Assembly: GCA_965223165.1 (NCBI GenBank)
Contig: CBDCVQ010000014.1
Coordinates: 372,001 to 436,000, forward strand
Length of the DNA stretch: 64,000 nt
Reading direction: 5' to 3'
Source of the DNA: JABDMH01 sp965223165
GTDB lineage: Bacteria; Bacteroidota; Bacteroidia; Chitinophagales; Saprospiraceae
A program made the translations under genes and the position numbers. The notes beneath the pieces were generated by a model. It made no database searches. It was not told the DNA's origin and was given only the letters and a program-made list of their open reading frames with translations. Shown one piece after another: positions 28,441 through 36,620 of the stretch; within the stretch, counting starts at the first letter, position 1, and the number at the start of each line of letters is the position of its first letter.

Positions 28441-28770
28441 TTACGCATAAGCTTTTTGTGCCTTCAGATCCCTTACTAGGGCATCTACTGCCCTCAGGAT
28501 AAAGGAGCGATCGTCTGGAGGCATTTTTGAAATATCCTCAACTCTTTTCAGGGTATTCTGATCAAGCTCTAGGTCAGTATTGCCAGATAAATAATCTAAT
28601 GAGATACCTAGGATCTTTGCAAGCTTGAGAGCAACTTCTACAGACGGAGTTGTCTCGCCTCGCTCATATCTCCCAATGACAGGTGGTTTTGTATTTAAGA
28701 AATCAGCTAGTTCTGCTTGAGATAAGCCTCTTTTCTTTCTTACTTCCAATAGTCTAGTCCCAAAACTCAT
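28441..28770 (-). CDS. XRE-family HTH transcriptional regulator
   Basis: Starting at ATG 28770 this is a 109-residue DNA-binding protein. The first 65 residues are a Cro/CI-type helix-turn-helix: MSFGTRLLEVRKKRGLSQ, ELADFLNTKPPVIGRYERG, and VEVALKLAKILGISLDYL. The C-terminal tail (LKRVEDISKMPPDDRSFILR) is a helical dimerisation-type segment. The longer frame to 28839 adds a hydrophobic peptide without a start context and is rejected. The gene is divergent from the SymE-like gene with about 150 bp between them, where a palindrome and a -7/-33 promoter lie, so it probably represses the mobile module. It is convergent with the immunity gene, only 6 bp away, with no terminator visible between them. 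Confidence 0.92.
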   Translation of the reverse strand: MSFGTRLLEVRKKRGLSQAELADFLNTKPPVIGRYERGETTPSVEVALKLAKILGISLDYLSGNTDLELDQNTLKRVEDISKMPPDDRSFILRAVDALVRDLKAQKAYA

Positions 28771-28773
28771 ATT

Positions 28774-28789
28774 TGTATTGCAGAATACA
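28774..28789. promoter_or_regulatory. Candidate operator of the XRE regulator
   Basis: An inverted repeat TGTAT-N6-ATACA sits 4 bp upstream of the XRE start codon. Cro/CI-like repressors commonly bind such short dyads in their own control region; a second AT-rich partial dyad (GTATACATA) occurs at about 28812-28820. Binding is inferred. Confidence 0.35.
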
Positions 28790-28850
28790 GCAATCTGATG
28801 ATTCAATGCGAGTATACATATCATAATTGTGCTAATCAAATCAAATTAGT

Positions 28851-28881
28851 TTTGAGCATAAGATCATAAATGTTACATTTG
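28851..28881 (+). promoter_or_regulatory. Bacteroidota primary-sigma promoter for the SymE-primase-recombinase operon
   Basis: TTTG at 28851-28854 and a perfect TAnnTTTG (TACATTTG, 28874-28881) are separated by 19 bp, the standard Bacteroidota -33/-7 arrangement. The SymE-like gene starts 43 bp downstream at 28925. No other convincing promoter is seen before the recombinases, so the four genes are likely one transcript. Confidence 0.6.
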
Positions 28882-28924
28882 ACACAGAAGTGTTCCTTTT
28901 AAGGAATTTCAAACTTTAACACTT

Positions 28925-29185
28925 ATGACAAAACACAACACCAGGCAGCTCAAGATCTACGGTCTACACCGGCGTAGGAGATACGGGCGCAACAAAGAAG
29001 TCCCCCAGCTACGCTTGTCCGGTGTATGGATGGAGCAGTTGGGCTTTAAAGTAGGCGACCGGGTCAGCATCACCACCCGGGACCGGCTGCTGATTATCGA
29101 GCCGCTTCAGGTGGCAGAACCAGAGAAAGACTACAAAACCGCCTTGAAGCAAGTAAAACAAACCCTCAAGCAACTGGCCCAATGA
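28925..29185 (+). CDS. SymE-like small basic protein
   Basis: An 86-residue protein resembling the SymE family, whose founding member is an AbrB-fold-derived protein (nucleoid-binding or RNase-like toxin). The visible core is VPQLRLSGVWMEQLGFKVGD followed by RVSITTRDRLLIIEP, matching the pattern P-x-L-x-L-x-G-x-W-L-x-x-x-G-F-x-x-G. The N terminus is very basic (HRRRRYGRNK) and the C terminus forms a short coiled coil (YKTALKQVKQTLKQL). Its stop overlaps the primase start by 4 bp (ATGA), so translation is coupled. In this position it more likely serves as a DNA-binding accessory or regulator of the mobile module than as a free type I toxin; no antisense RNA can be proposed from sequence alone. 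Confidence 0.8.
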   Translation: MTKHNTRQLKIYGLHRRRRYGRNKEVPQLRLSGVWMEQLGFKVGDRVSITTRDRLLIIEPLQVAEPEKDYKTALKQVKQTLKQLAQ

Positions 29186-31809
29186 CCATCGCCCAGATCA
29201 AAGAAAGACTGTCGATCGGCGAGGTATTGAGCCACTATGGCCTCCAAGCCAACAGAAACAAGATGCTGTCCTGCCCCTTCCACGATGACAAGACCCCCAG
29301 CATGCAAGTCTACCCGGACACCAATACGGTGTACTGCTTTTCGTCCAACTGTAAGCATGGTGGCAAAGCCATCGACCAGATCGACTTTATCATGTTGAGC
29401 GAAGGGTCCAGTAAGCACCAAGCTATCCTACAGGCCAAATCTTTGATCCCCGGCCACGTAACCACATCAAAATCACAAACCATGACACATAATCCATCCT
29501 CACCGCCCCAAGAATTGGACGTGATCTTTACCAAGCTACGCCAGACCTTGCATCGCAGCAAAAGCGGACTGGCCTATCTAAAAGGGCGCGGTCTGGATCC
29601 GGTCCGTCTTCCGATCGGGTACAACCACTACCGCACCGACTATGCCCACTTGCGCAACTGTGTGATCTTCGCCCTCAAGGACCAAACAGACCAGATCGTC
29701 AGCCTTTATGGCCGCTCGGTGACCGCCACCAATAACAACAAGCACTACTATACCAAAAACCGACGCGGCCTCTACCCAGGCTATCCGGCTACAGATACCC
29801 AAACTCTGATTATCACCGAAGCCATCGTCGATGCGGCCACCCTGCAGACCCACACCGATCACCCGGTACTAAGTCTGTATGGCACCAACGGCTGGAACGA
29901 AGAGCATACCGCCGCGATCAAAAGATTGTCGAACCTCGAAGAGGTGATTTTCTTTTTGGATGGAGATGAGGCCGGCCATCAAGCCATCCAAACCTATGCC
30001 CCCTTGGTCAAAGCCATGTGCACTGGCATTAAGATCAGCCAGGTCCGGACTCCCGACGGCGAAGACGCCAACAGCCTGGCCCAAAACCATCCCGGCCAGG
30101 AAAGCCAGATCCTCAACCACCTGATCGATAGTCGTACATTTTTGTTTTCTCCTGAGAAGTCCTCTCGGACATCTGAATCGCCTTCAGATGAAAATAAAAA
30201 GACACAACTAAGCAAGCTGTCAACACTGGACACCACCAACCCCGAATACATCACCATGCAGACCGATCAGATGCACTTCACTATCATCGGTGGTATCGGT
30301 CTATACCCCCTGGACCGGATGAAGGTGACCCTCAAGATCCAAAAAGCAGACAGTACCAACTGGATGCATCGGCTGCGGCAAACCGTTGACCTGTACCAGG
30401 ATGATACGGTCGAAAAGCTGGCCCGAAAAGTAGCAGAGCGATTAGAAATAGGTTCCACCAAAGTGCACCAGGCCCTGCTACAACTCACCGAACTGGCGGA
30501 AGATCACCGGCTAAGCCAAATCGAAAATCAAAAAGCCAAAAAACCACCAAAACGAATCCTCACCCAAGCACAACGACGCAAAGCCACCGTCTTTTTACAA
30601 TCCAAAAACCTACTTAAAAGAACCAACCAGGCCATAGGCAAAGCAGGCGTGGTAGGTGAGCAAAACAACCGCCTGCTGATGTACCTGGTGTTTACCTCAA
30701 GGCTCCGAGAGCAGCCCCTACATATTGTCAGCCTGGGTAGCAGCGGTACCGGAAAAACATACCTGCAAGAAAAAGTGGCCGCGCTCATCCCGGAGGATCA
30801 AAAATTAGAGATCACCGCTATCAGTGAAAATGCCTTCTACTACTTTGACCGAACCGAGCTCAAAAATAAGCTGGTCCTGATCGAGGATCTGGACGGAGCC
30901 AGTGACGATAAAGTACTCTTTGCCGTACGCGAGCTGCAGAGCAAGCGGCGCATCAGCAAAACCATCCCTATCAAGGACAGCAAGGGCAATCTAAAGACCA
31001 TCACCTTGCAGGTGGAAGGGCCTATCAGCCTGGCCGGCACCACTACCCGCGAAAGGCTTTATGAGGACAATGCCAACCGCTCATTGCTCATTTATCTGGA
31101 CAGCTCCAAAGACCACAAGGAAAAGATCATGGCCTATCAGCGGCAAGTCTCCGCCGGCAAGATCAACCAGACAGAAGAAGCACAGATGCGGGAGTTTATG
31201 CAGGACGTGCAAAGTGTGTTGAGACCGATCAGGGTCATCAATCCTTTTGCCGAAATGCTAACCATCCCGCAATCTGTCTTTAAACCCCTCCGGACCAACA
31301 GCCATTATCTCCATTTTATCGAAACGGTCACCTTTTATCATCAGTGCCAACGAGAGATCAAATACCAAAATGGCCAAGCCTACATCGAAACCACCATCGA
31401 AGATATCCAGGCGGCCAATCAGCTCTTAAAAGATGTATTGCTGGCCAAAAGTGACGAACTCACCAAGGCCTCCCGGAGGTTTTTGGACCTGCTAAAAATC
31501 TACCTGGCCCGGGAAAAGCGCGACAGCTTCTACAGTAGCCAGGTCCGTAAAGCCTACCGCATGAGTCCCGCCACCGTTAAGCGTCAACTGCTCACCTTGG
31601 TAAGGTATGGATACGTAAAAGTAGCCGGAGGTAGCAGGTCCAAAGGCTATGAGTACGAATTGGTTGCCCAAGCAGAGAGCCTCCGTGAAAATGTAGAATC
31701 CGCCCTGGATCAAGCCCTAAACCGGGTCAAAGAGTGGCTCAGTGGCTCACCTGTGGCTCAAAATGCAAAACGAGCCACTAAAACCGCTGTACCTCAAGTA
31801 GTTAAATAG
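29182..31809 (+). CDS. CHC2 zinc-finger/Toprim primase fused to a P-loop ATPase
   Basis: An 875-residue replication protein. Residues 1-85 hold a CHC2 zinc finger (ligands C31, H34, C52 and C57 in CPFH and CFSSNC). A Toprim-like fold is at about 205-290, with the acidic motifs IITEAIVDA and FFLDGDEAGH. After a linker rich in polar residues comes a helicase-like ATPase with Walker A GSSGTGKT (about 518-525), Walker B VLIEDLDGA, and an LAGTTTRERLY sensor region. The C terminus (about 770-840) is a winged-helix-like DNA-binding region (YSSQVRKAYRMSPATVKRQL). The combination suggests it primes and perhaps unwinds an element-specific origin. Overlaps the SymE-like gene by 4 bp and is followed 9 bp later by a recombinase gene. 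A CATCTGAA/TTCAGATG hairpin lies within the coding linker at 30169-30189. Confidence 0.9.
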   Translation: MTIAQIKERLSIGEVLSHYGLQANRNKMLSCPFHDDKTPSMQVYPDTNTVYCFSSNCKHGGKAIDQIDFIMLSEGSSKHQAILQAKSLIPGHVTTSKSQTMTHNPSSPPQELDVIFTKLRQTLHRSKSGLAYLKGRGLDPVRLPIGYNHYRTDYAHLRNCVIFALKDQTDQIVSLYGRSVTATNNNKHYYTKNRRGLYPGYPATDTQTLIITEAIVDAATLQTHTDHPVLSLYGTNGWNEEHTAAIKRLSNLEEVIFFLDGDEAGHQAIQTYAPLVKAMCTGIKISQVRTPDGEDANSLAQNHPGQESQILNHLIDSRTFLFSPEKSSRTSESPSDENKKTQLSKLSTLDTTNPEYITMQTDQMHFTIIGGIGLYPLDRMKVTLKIQKADSTNWMHRLRQTVDLYQDDTVEKLARKVAERLEIGSTKVHQALLQLTELAEDHRLSQIENQKAKKPPKRILTQAQRRKATVFLQSKNLLKRTNQAIGKAGVVGEQNNRLLMYLVFTSRLREQPLHIVSLGSSGTGKTYLQEKVAALIPEDQKLEITAISENAFYYFDRTELKNKLVLIEDLDGASDDKVLFAVRELQSKRRISKTIPIKDSKGNLKTITLQVEGPISLAGTTTRERLYEDNANRSLLIYLDSSKDHKEKIMAYQRQVSAGKINQTEEAQMREFMQDVQSVLRPIRVINPFAEMLTIPQSVFKPLRTNSHYLHFIETVTFYHQCQREIKYQNGQAYIETTIEDIQAANQLLKDVLLAKSDELTKASRRFLDLLKIYLAREKRDSFYSSQVRKAYRMSPATVKRQLLTLVRYGYVKVAGGSRSKGYEYELVAQAESLRENVESALDQALNRVKEWLSGSPVAQNAKRATKTAVPQVVK

Positions 31810-31818
31810 CGTGGCTCA

Positions 31819-32706
31819 GTGGCTCACCAAAATGCACAAGAGGGGGTAACCCATCGCGAGTTTTTACGATTACTCCAAGATTTTACCCAGTGGCTGACCA
31901 GGCTCAACTATGCCAAAGCTACCATCAGAAGTAGAACGCGACACCTGAAAACCTTCCTGCTTTGGATCGAACAAAAGGGCATCCATCAACTAGAAGACAT
32001 TACTGGGGCCCATCTGCTACAGTACAGTCAGATCATCCACACCAGACCCTTGAAGGCCACCACCATTGAAGCTTATCTCAGCGTGCTTAAACTGCTCAAT
32101 ATCTTTTTGGAAAATTATGGCCTACCACCGGTGATCAAGACCAGACTCATTGTGGAAAAAGACATCAAGATCGAACGCACCATCCTGACCACCGCCGAAG
32201 TGAGCCGCTTGTACAATGCTTGCCAAGACACCTTGCGGGGAATGCGTGACCGGGTGATCCTGGCCATTTTTTACGGCTGTGGTTTACGTTACGCCGAAGG
32301 TGCCCACTTACAATTAGACGACATAGATTTTAAAAATGGGCTGGTACAGGTGCGAATGGGTAAAAACTACAAAGAACGATATGTGCCTATGAGTCAGGGG
32401 GTCACAAAAATATTAGCCGCCTGGATCGACCACGGCCACCGCTATTTTTGTGCGCATCCCAACCAATTATTAATCCCTAACACCAGAGGCAAGATAACGG
32501 ATGGGAAGACCCTCAATACCCAGCTAAGACGGCTCTGTCAAGCCGCTCAAATCAACAAGCGCATCACCTTGCACAGCCTACGACATAGCATCGCCACTCA
32601 TCTTTTGCAAAGTGGCATGCACCTGGAAGACATCGCCCAATTCTTGGGGCATCAGGGACTGGAAGCTACGAAGATATACACCAGAATCCTCCACCATGAA
32701 CTTTGA
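31819..32706 (+). CDS. Tyrosine recombinase/integrase, catalytically complete
   Basis: A 295-residue tyrosine recombinase of XerC/D type. The N-terminal SAM-like core-binding domain covers about residues 10-110 (FTQWLTRLNYAKATIRSRTRHL). The catalytic set is intact: Arg in GCGLRYAEG (about 157), Lys in MGKNYKERYVP, H-x-x-R in LHSLRHSIATHLL (about 252-255), His in FLGHQG (about 278) and the nucleophile Tyr in KIYTRI (about 288). GTG 31819 is chosen because the frame opens just after the primase stop and the GTG lies inside a duplicated GTGGCTCA word. The end overlaps the next recombinase gene by 11 bp. It probably mediates integration or excision of the module; a 62-bp relic of a related gene remains at 42522. 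Confidence 0.93.
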   Translation: MAHQNAQEGVTHREFLRLLQDFTQWLTRLNYAKATIRSRTRHLKTFLLWIEQKGIHQLEDITGAHLLQYSQIIHTRPLKATTIEAYLSVLKLLNIFLENYGLPPVIKTRLIVEKDIKIERTILTTAEVSRLYNACQDTLRGMRDRVILAIFYGCGLRYAEGAHLQLDDIDFKNGLVQVRMGKNYKERYVPMSQGVTKILAAWIDHGHRYFCAHPNQLLIPNTRGKITDGKTLNTQLRRLCQAAQINKRITLHSLRHSIATHLLQSGMHLEDIAQFLGHQGLEATKIYTRILHHEL

Positions 32707-33559
32707 TGACTACCTGCGTGAAAAAGGCATCATTGATCAGAGTATCCGAACAATGACCAACCTGCTAAATGCCTGGGTGGAATGGTTGCCCGTACAAGTG
32801 CACGACAGTTCCTATAAACACCTGATGGAATACATCAGCCATCTACATGATCAGCAAAAGTCTGTCCACCACATCAATAAATCCCTACAGACCATCAGTC
32901 ATTATTACCAGTTTAAAAAATTACCCAATATTGCCCTCACCACCAGAATAAGAGGCACTTCCTATAAAGCTCTATCAGAGCCATTGACCATCGAGCAGAT
33001 GGAAAACCTGTATCAATGTTTTGACATCCAACCCGGACAAAACTACTTCCAATACAGCGACAAGATCATCTTAGGATTAATCATCTACCAAGCCCTGGAA
33101 ATGGGGGACTTTATGACCTTGGAATTAAAAGATATTGACTTGCAAAAAGGCACCATCTACGTGCCTGAAAGAAGGTTACGAAAAAGCCGGACAATCCCCC
33201 TGCAACCCCATCAGATCCTGCAACTCCACACTTACCTTACCCACCACCGAGAAACACTCAAAACACCAGAATCTGACAAATTGTTAAGCCCGCAAGGCGA
33301 TGATTACCATCAGCTCCATTGGCAGTTCAAAAAATTATCCAAGCACCTCAAAGACCTGGCCAAGGCCAAACTCGATATCCGCGTTCGAAAACTTCTGCAT
33401 CTACGCCAATCCCGCATCGCCTTTTGGGTTAAATCTCATGGCCTCCGTAAAGCGCAATATCTGGCTGGATTTAGAACCGTGCTCAGCGCTGAGCGATACC
33501 GAAAAGCCGATCTCAAAAACCTTAAAGAGCAGGTCAAAAGACATCATCCCCTGAAATAA
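32696..33559 (+). CDS. Second tyrosine-recombinase-like protein with a degenerate active site
   Basis: A 287-residue protein with the same layout as its upstream neighbour: SAM-like N domain (IDQSIRTMTNLLNAWVEWL), then a catalytic-like domain (IILGLIIYQALEMGDFMTL, then LELKDIDLQKGTIYVP). Aligning the motifs with the intact recombinase, the first Arg is replaced (ALEMGD where the neighbour has GLRYAE), the first His of H-x-x-R is lost (LHLRQSRIAF), the later His becomes Phe (LAGFRT), while the second Arg and the final Tyr (ERYRK) remain. It is therefore probably not an independent strand-cleaving enzyme but a heteromeric partner. ATG 32696 overlaps the first recombinase by 11 bp, implying co-translation and stoichiometric assembly. 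A frame extending to 32612 is upstream shadow. Confidence 0.88.
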   Translation: MNFDDYLREKGIIDQSIRTMTNLLNAWVEWLPVQVHDSSYKHLMEYISHLHDQQKSVHHINKSLQTISHYYQFKKLPNIALTTRIRGTSYKALSEPLTIEQMENLYQCFDIQPGQNYFQYSDKIILGLIIYQALEMGDFMTLELKDIDLQKGTIYVPERRLRKSRTIPLQPHQILQLHTYLTHHRETLKTPESDKLLSPQGDDYHQLHWQFKKLSKHLKDLAKAKLDIRVRKLLHLRQSRIAFWVKSHGLRKAQYLAGFRTVLSAERYRKADLKNLKEQVKRHHPLK

Positions 33560-34936
33560 TAAATAGCCTCTGCCACCCATCAGCTCGCCCGCTGTGGCCC
33601 ACCCACACCCAGGTAATTAGGTGTGCCTGCGGTGCTCACCACAGTTCAGATGGCTGCTCTGCAAGGAGCTTGGCCATCGCGCTGACCCAGCCCAATCACT
33701 CCTCCTTGCATAGCACCACCAGGTCCGCTCCGGTAGGTGCTCCCCGGGTTGCCATCTTCTCGTGGTTGCGCGTCCTCGTCACCGCAGCTCTCTCCAGGCC
33801 CCTTTATCGTGTGCTAACGCACTGTCTGTTTTATTGAGGCCTGGCCACTGCCCATGTTTTATGTGCTCGCCTGCAGGCTCTCTCGGTCCCGCAGTACTGC
33901 GGGAGTGCTACGCACCACGTAGCCTATCGCCCCATCACCATGCTCCGGGCTCCTTAGTCTACGGCCTCGTTCGCACTCGCGGCGGCTTCGCCTAATAACC
34001 TGTGCCCAGCGCTAACCAGATCCCTAGCTTTTTTCCCTCGTAAGCAACTAAAAAGCGCGGGCCTGCAGGGTGGGGAGAGCCTAAGCTTATCTTTGCTGGA
34101 GAGGGATAAAAGCGACTGTCCCGCCGTGAAGCGCTGCTGCTTCATAGCCTGCCGTGAAGCGACGCTGCTTCATGGCCAGGCCATAGGAAACTAGCCTCTA
34201 CTCGAAGCCGGATCTGAAGCCATCGTGCGCAAAGATATGGCCACCCCCTGCCCCGTCAAGGTCAAGACAAGTTCCCCACCCATCCCACTAAGCTCAACTG
34301 CGGAGAAACCTTGACCGGGCAGCCCACCCGCAGAAAGGAGGCTTACGATGGCTTCAAATCCTACCCTCTGTTCATTACGGAACGTACGTTTGTGAGGGCT
34401 GGCAAAAACGCAGTTATGCGGGCTACTGCGGGCGCCGACGAGGTCTAGCCCTGAGAACCCGTCAGGGTGCAAGGGATAGTACTGCATCAGCAGCCCCACT
34501 GGGGCCGAGGAAGCCGCGCAGCCCGCCAAATCTATCAGCAGCGTAGGGATGTGCATAGTGCCTGGGGGGGGGTAGATCTCCTGCTTACTGACAATGCCTT
34601 TAGGCTCTATGCACATACCGGAAGCTGCGCGTGAGGAGCCTAGCTGGCAACGCAAAAGGCATGACAAGCCTCCCTGACAGACCAGAGGGATCGTCAGGGT
34701 GGCGTGCTCGAACGAAGTGAGCTGGCATGACTTTTTGCGCCAGCTATCGCGACGAACACCTTATAACTGCGTTGTGGGTTGGCCACAGCGCGTGTGCTGA
34801 CCTTGCGCGCTGGCCTGGATAGCCTCTATCTTTTTTCTTTCATCTGAAAATCCCTTCATATGAAAAAAAAGAAGAGCTATTTTAGAGGCACTTAGGAAAA
34901 GTCCCAAGTGGTGTTTTTGAGGCGTAAGGGTCGGAG
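33560..34936. other. GC-rich, hairpin-dense non-coding region of the mobile module
   Basis: About 1.37 kb without credible genes. It contains many inverted repeats: TGCAAGGAG/CTCCTTGCA (33660/33702), the perfect palindrome CCCGCAGTACTGCGGG (33888-33903), a 29-bp tandem with TGAAGC/GCTTCA hairpins (34127-34144, 34155-34172), and a nested pair. In the nested pair the outer arms 34210-34230 and 34341-34361 match at 18 of 21 positions, and the inner arms 34248-34261 and 34309-34322 at 13 of 14. Further arms are 34546-34563/34602-34619 (16 of 18), a CAGCGCG/GCGCGCTG stem near 34787-34813, and a long T-rich/A-rich hairpin at 34820-34890. It could be a structured RNA, an origin for the primase, or a recombination site. 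The open frames inside (for example 34191-34667, minus strand) follow the palindromes and lack family features. Confidence 0.6.
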
Positions 34937-35587
34937 TTGGTTACTGCGTGGAAAAAGTTGTTCAGAGAAGGGGATCAGGTCTCAGAATTGCTTCGAAATG
35001 ATCTGCTCACCCTCGAATGGCTTGCTAGGCACGGAGATAATATCCCACAAAGTGTTGCTGACGATCTGATTAACGGAATTAATTATCCGATTCGGGAAAT
35101 ATTGGAAGATGCGAGCGGTCGACTTACCGTTGTTTTAGACCGAGGGAGCGACCAAGCTAGAAAAGTAATTTCGGTCCATCCCACTGCATCAGGAGAATTT
35201 AGAGCAACTATTTATACTCGGGCATATAATCCGGATCTTAATCCCGACATACCGGTCCCCCTTAGTGCAAATAGATTAACACCAGATTATCTGAATACCA
35301 GCTACATGCATCCGCTTCAGGGAAATCGAGTGGTAAAGATCAAATTATCTGGAAATAGGAGTACCGATTTCTCAAGGGCACGGCAAGAGTTGGGTATTTC
35401 GATAGAGGAAGAATTACCAGACCTATACACCTGGCATCATATGGACGATTTTGAGATTATAGATGGAGAAGCATATTGCACGATGCAGCTAGTCGAAAAG
35501 TCGGCGCATCAAGGAACTGGTGTCCTTGGTATGCAACATAGTGGCTCGGTTGCCCAATGGCGTGCTTATTTTGGTTCGGGATACTAG
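34937..35587 (+). CDS. Orphan WHH-type nuclease toxin tip
   Basis: A 216-residue module with no signal peptide or neck, so it cannot be exported by itself. The C terminus carries the WHH nuclease signature of the HNH/Endonuclease VII superfamily: YTWHHMDDFEI, CTMQLVEKSAHQGTG and GMQHSGSVAQW. The first residues (TAWKKLF) align with the point where the full-length toxin passes from neck to tip (NSWKRVI at 27427-27447). The frame begins with TTG, and upstream DNA is the hairpin-rich region rather than the neck. It is best read as the former tip of the toxin gene, displaced when the NS_2 cassette and mobile module were inserted. It ends 7 bp before the immunity gene. Expression is doubtful, as no promoter is apparent. 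Confidence 0.8.
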   Translation: MVTAWKKLFREGDQVSELLRNDLLTLEWLARHGDNIPQSVADDLINGINYPIREILEDASGRLTVVLDRGSDQARKVISVHPTASGEFRATIYTRAYNPDLNPDIPVPLSANRLTPDYLNTSYMHPLQGNRVVKIKLSGNRSTDFSRARQELGISIEEELPDLYTWHHMDDFEIIDGEAYCTMQLVEKSAHQGTGVLGMQHSGSVAQWRAYFGSGY

Positions 35588-35594
35588 AATATGT

Positions 35595-36020
35595 ATGAGA
35601 AGATTTAGAGTTAGACCAAGATTCGGTGCAAAAAATTTTGAAATAATTGAATCTCTGATTAATGGAAAATTCACCGATGGATTTCGAGATATCATGAGAG
35701 AATATGCGGGTCTAAGTGTTTACGAAAACTATTTTGTAGATAGATCCGGCAGGGATTGGGAGCTCGCGGCATTTGATAATTTCACTTCAATTTTTAAGCT
35801 AACCAAGGAATTCAGAGAAGGAGGTTGGGGTTTAAAAGTGCCATTCGCCTATGACCCAGGGGGCTGGCACTTTTGCCTGAGCTTCGATGAAGATACCTAT
35901 GGCAAGATCATCGTAAACCGATGGACTGATCACGCACCGGAAGATCAGTTCATAGTAATAGCGGATTGCTTCGAAGACTTCATCAACGGCTTGCAGGAGC
36001 GCCCGGAAGAACTAGCTTAG
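35595..36020 (+). CDS. SUKH (SMI1/KNR4)-like immunity protein for the WHH toxin
   Basis: From ATG 35595 this is a 141-residue acidic protein directly behind the WHH tip. The C-terminal part, FAYDPGGWHFCLSFD, GKIIVNRW and VIADCFEDFINGL, matches the SMI1/KNR4 (SUKH) immunity pattern, in which a G-x-x-F-x-L strand is followed by a V-A-x-S-F-x-x-F helix; SUKH proteins commonly pair with HNH-type nuclease toxins, WHH included. The frame also extends to 35520 inside the toxin tip, but ATG 35595, 7 bp after the toxin stop, is better placed. The likely role is to bind and neutralise the WHH nuclease in the cytoplasm. It may keep protecting the cell against siblings that still carry the WHH toxin. Confidence 0.75.
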   Translation: MRRFRVRPRFGAKNFEIIESLINGKFTDGFRDIMREYAGLSVYENYFVDRSGRDWELAAFDNFTSIFKLTKEFREGGWGLKVPFAYDPGGWHFCLSFDEDTYGKIIVNRWTDHAPEDQFIVIADCFEDFINGLQERPEELA

Positions 36021-36620
36021 ATGAATCACCATAGCTACTTCGGATAGCAGGGGCACGCTAATGGCAATTCACATCAGGAGCTTTCTTCTAAGGCTACGTC
36101 ATGAAGCATAATTAGGTATATTAGCTCACACCGTGACGCAAAATTGAAAGCACTTGATTGATAAGAGGGTACCTCTGGAAACCTTATAAATGGGGCGGGT
36201 GATGGTCCATCAAATAGGAATGATACGAAATACCGCAGCAATCACGATGATGAACATCTGCTATAACCTGTGTAGAAGAATATATCTACAATCGATGTCG
36301 GGATGGAAAAGTTGAAAACAGATGAAAAATCAGCAAAAAAACAAGAATATTATACAGCTAGAATCGAAAAATTATGCAATCTGTCTTGCCCTCATTCATC
36401 AATCACATGGGAATGCCTTTAGGCAGGCCCTTGCTAAGTTTTCCGAAATATAGGCTTTACTCATTTTTTTTTAGCATAAGACAGGTTGTCGGAGGTTCAT
36501 TATGAGGTAGGCGCGCTGATTTTTAAATTTATTTGTCTAGACTATTGGGGTGGATGGATTGAACGATTGAGGGACTCCCCTTGGGAACTGCCTAAGAAAT
36601 ATGGAAGATAGCACTGTTGC
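36021..36620. other. Intergenic gap in the cassette bank
   Basis: About 600 bp, visibly AT-richer than the toxin neck sequence. I see no coding frame, family repeat or convincing promoter. A short GCCTTTAGGCAGGCCC hairpin-like word occurs near 36415. It may be the decayed remains of an older cassette. Confidence 0.5.

Noticed and set aside
34191..34667. 158-residue minus-strand open frame in the structured region
   Set aside because: It runs through several inverted repeats that account for its sequence, no domain is seen, and other frames compete. A gene here is not excluded but not supported.
33560..34936. Group II intron, RNase P RNA or tmRNA
   Set aside because: No domain V-like hairpin with reverse transcriptase nearby, no GAGGAAAGTCC motif of RNase P, and no tRNA-like ends or tag frame could be found.
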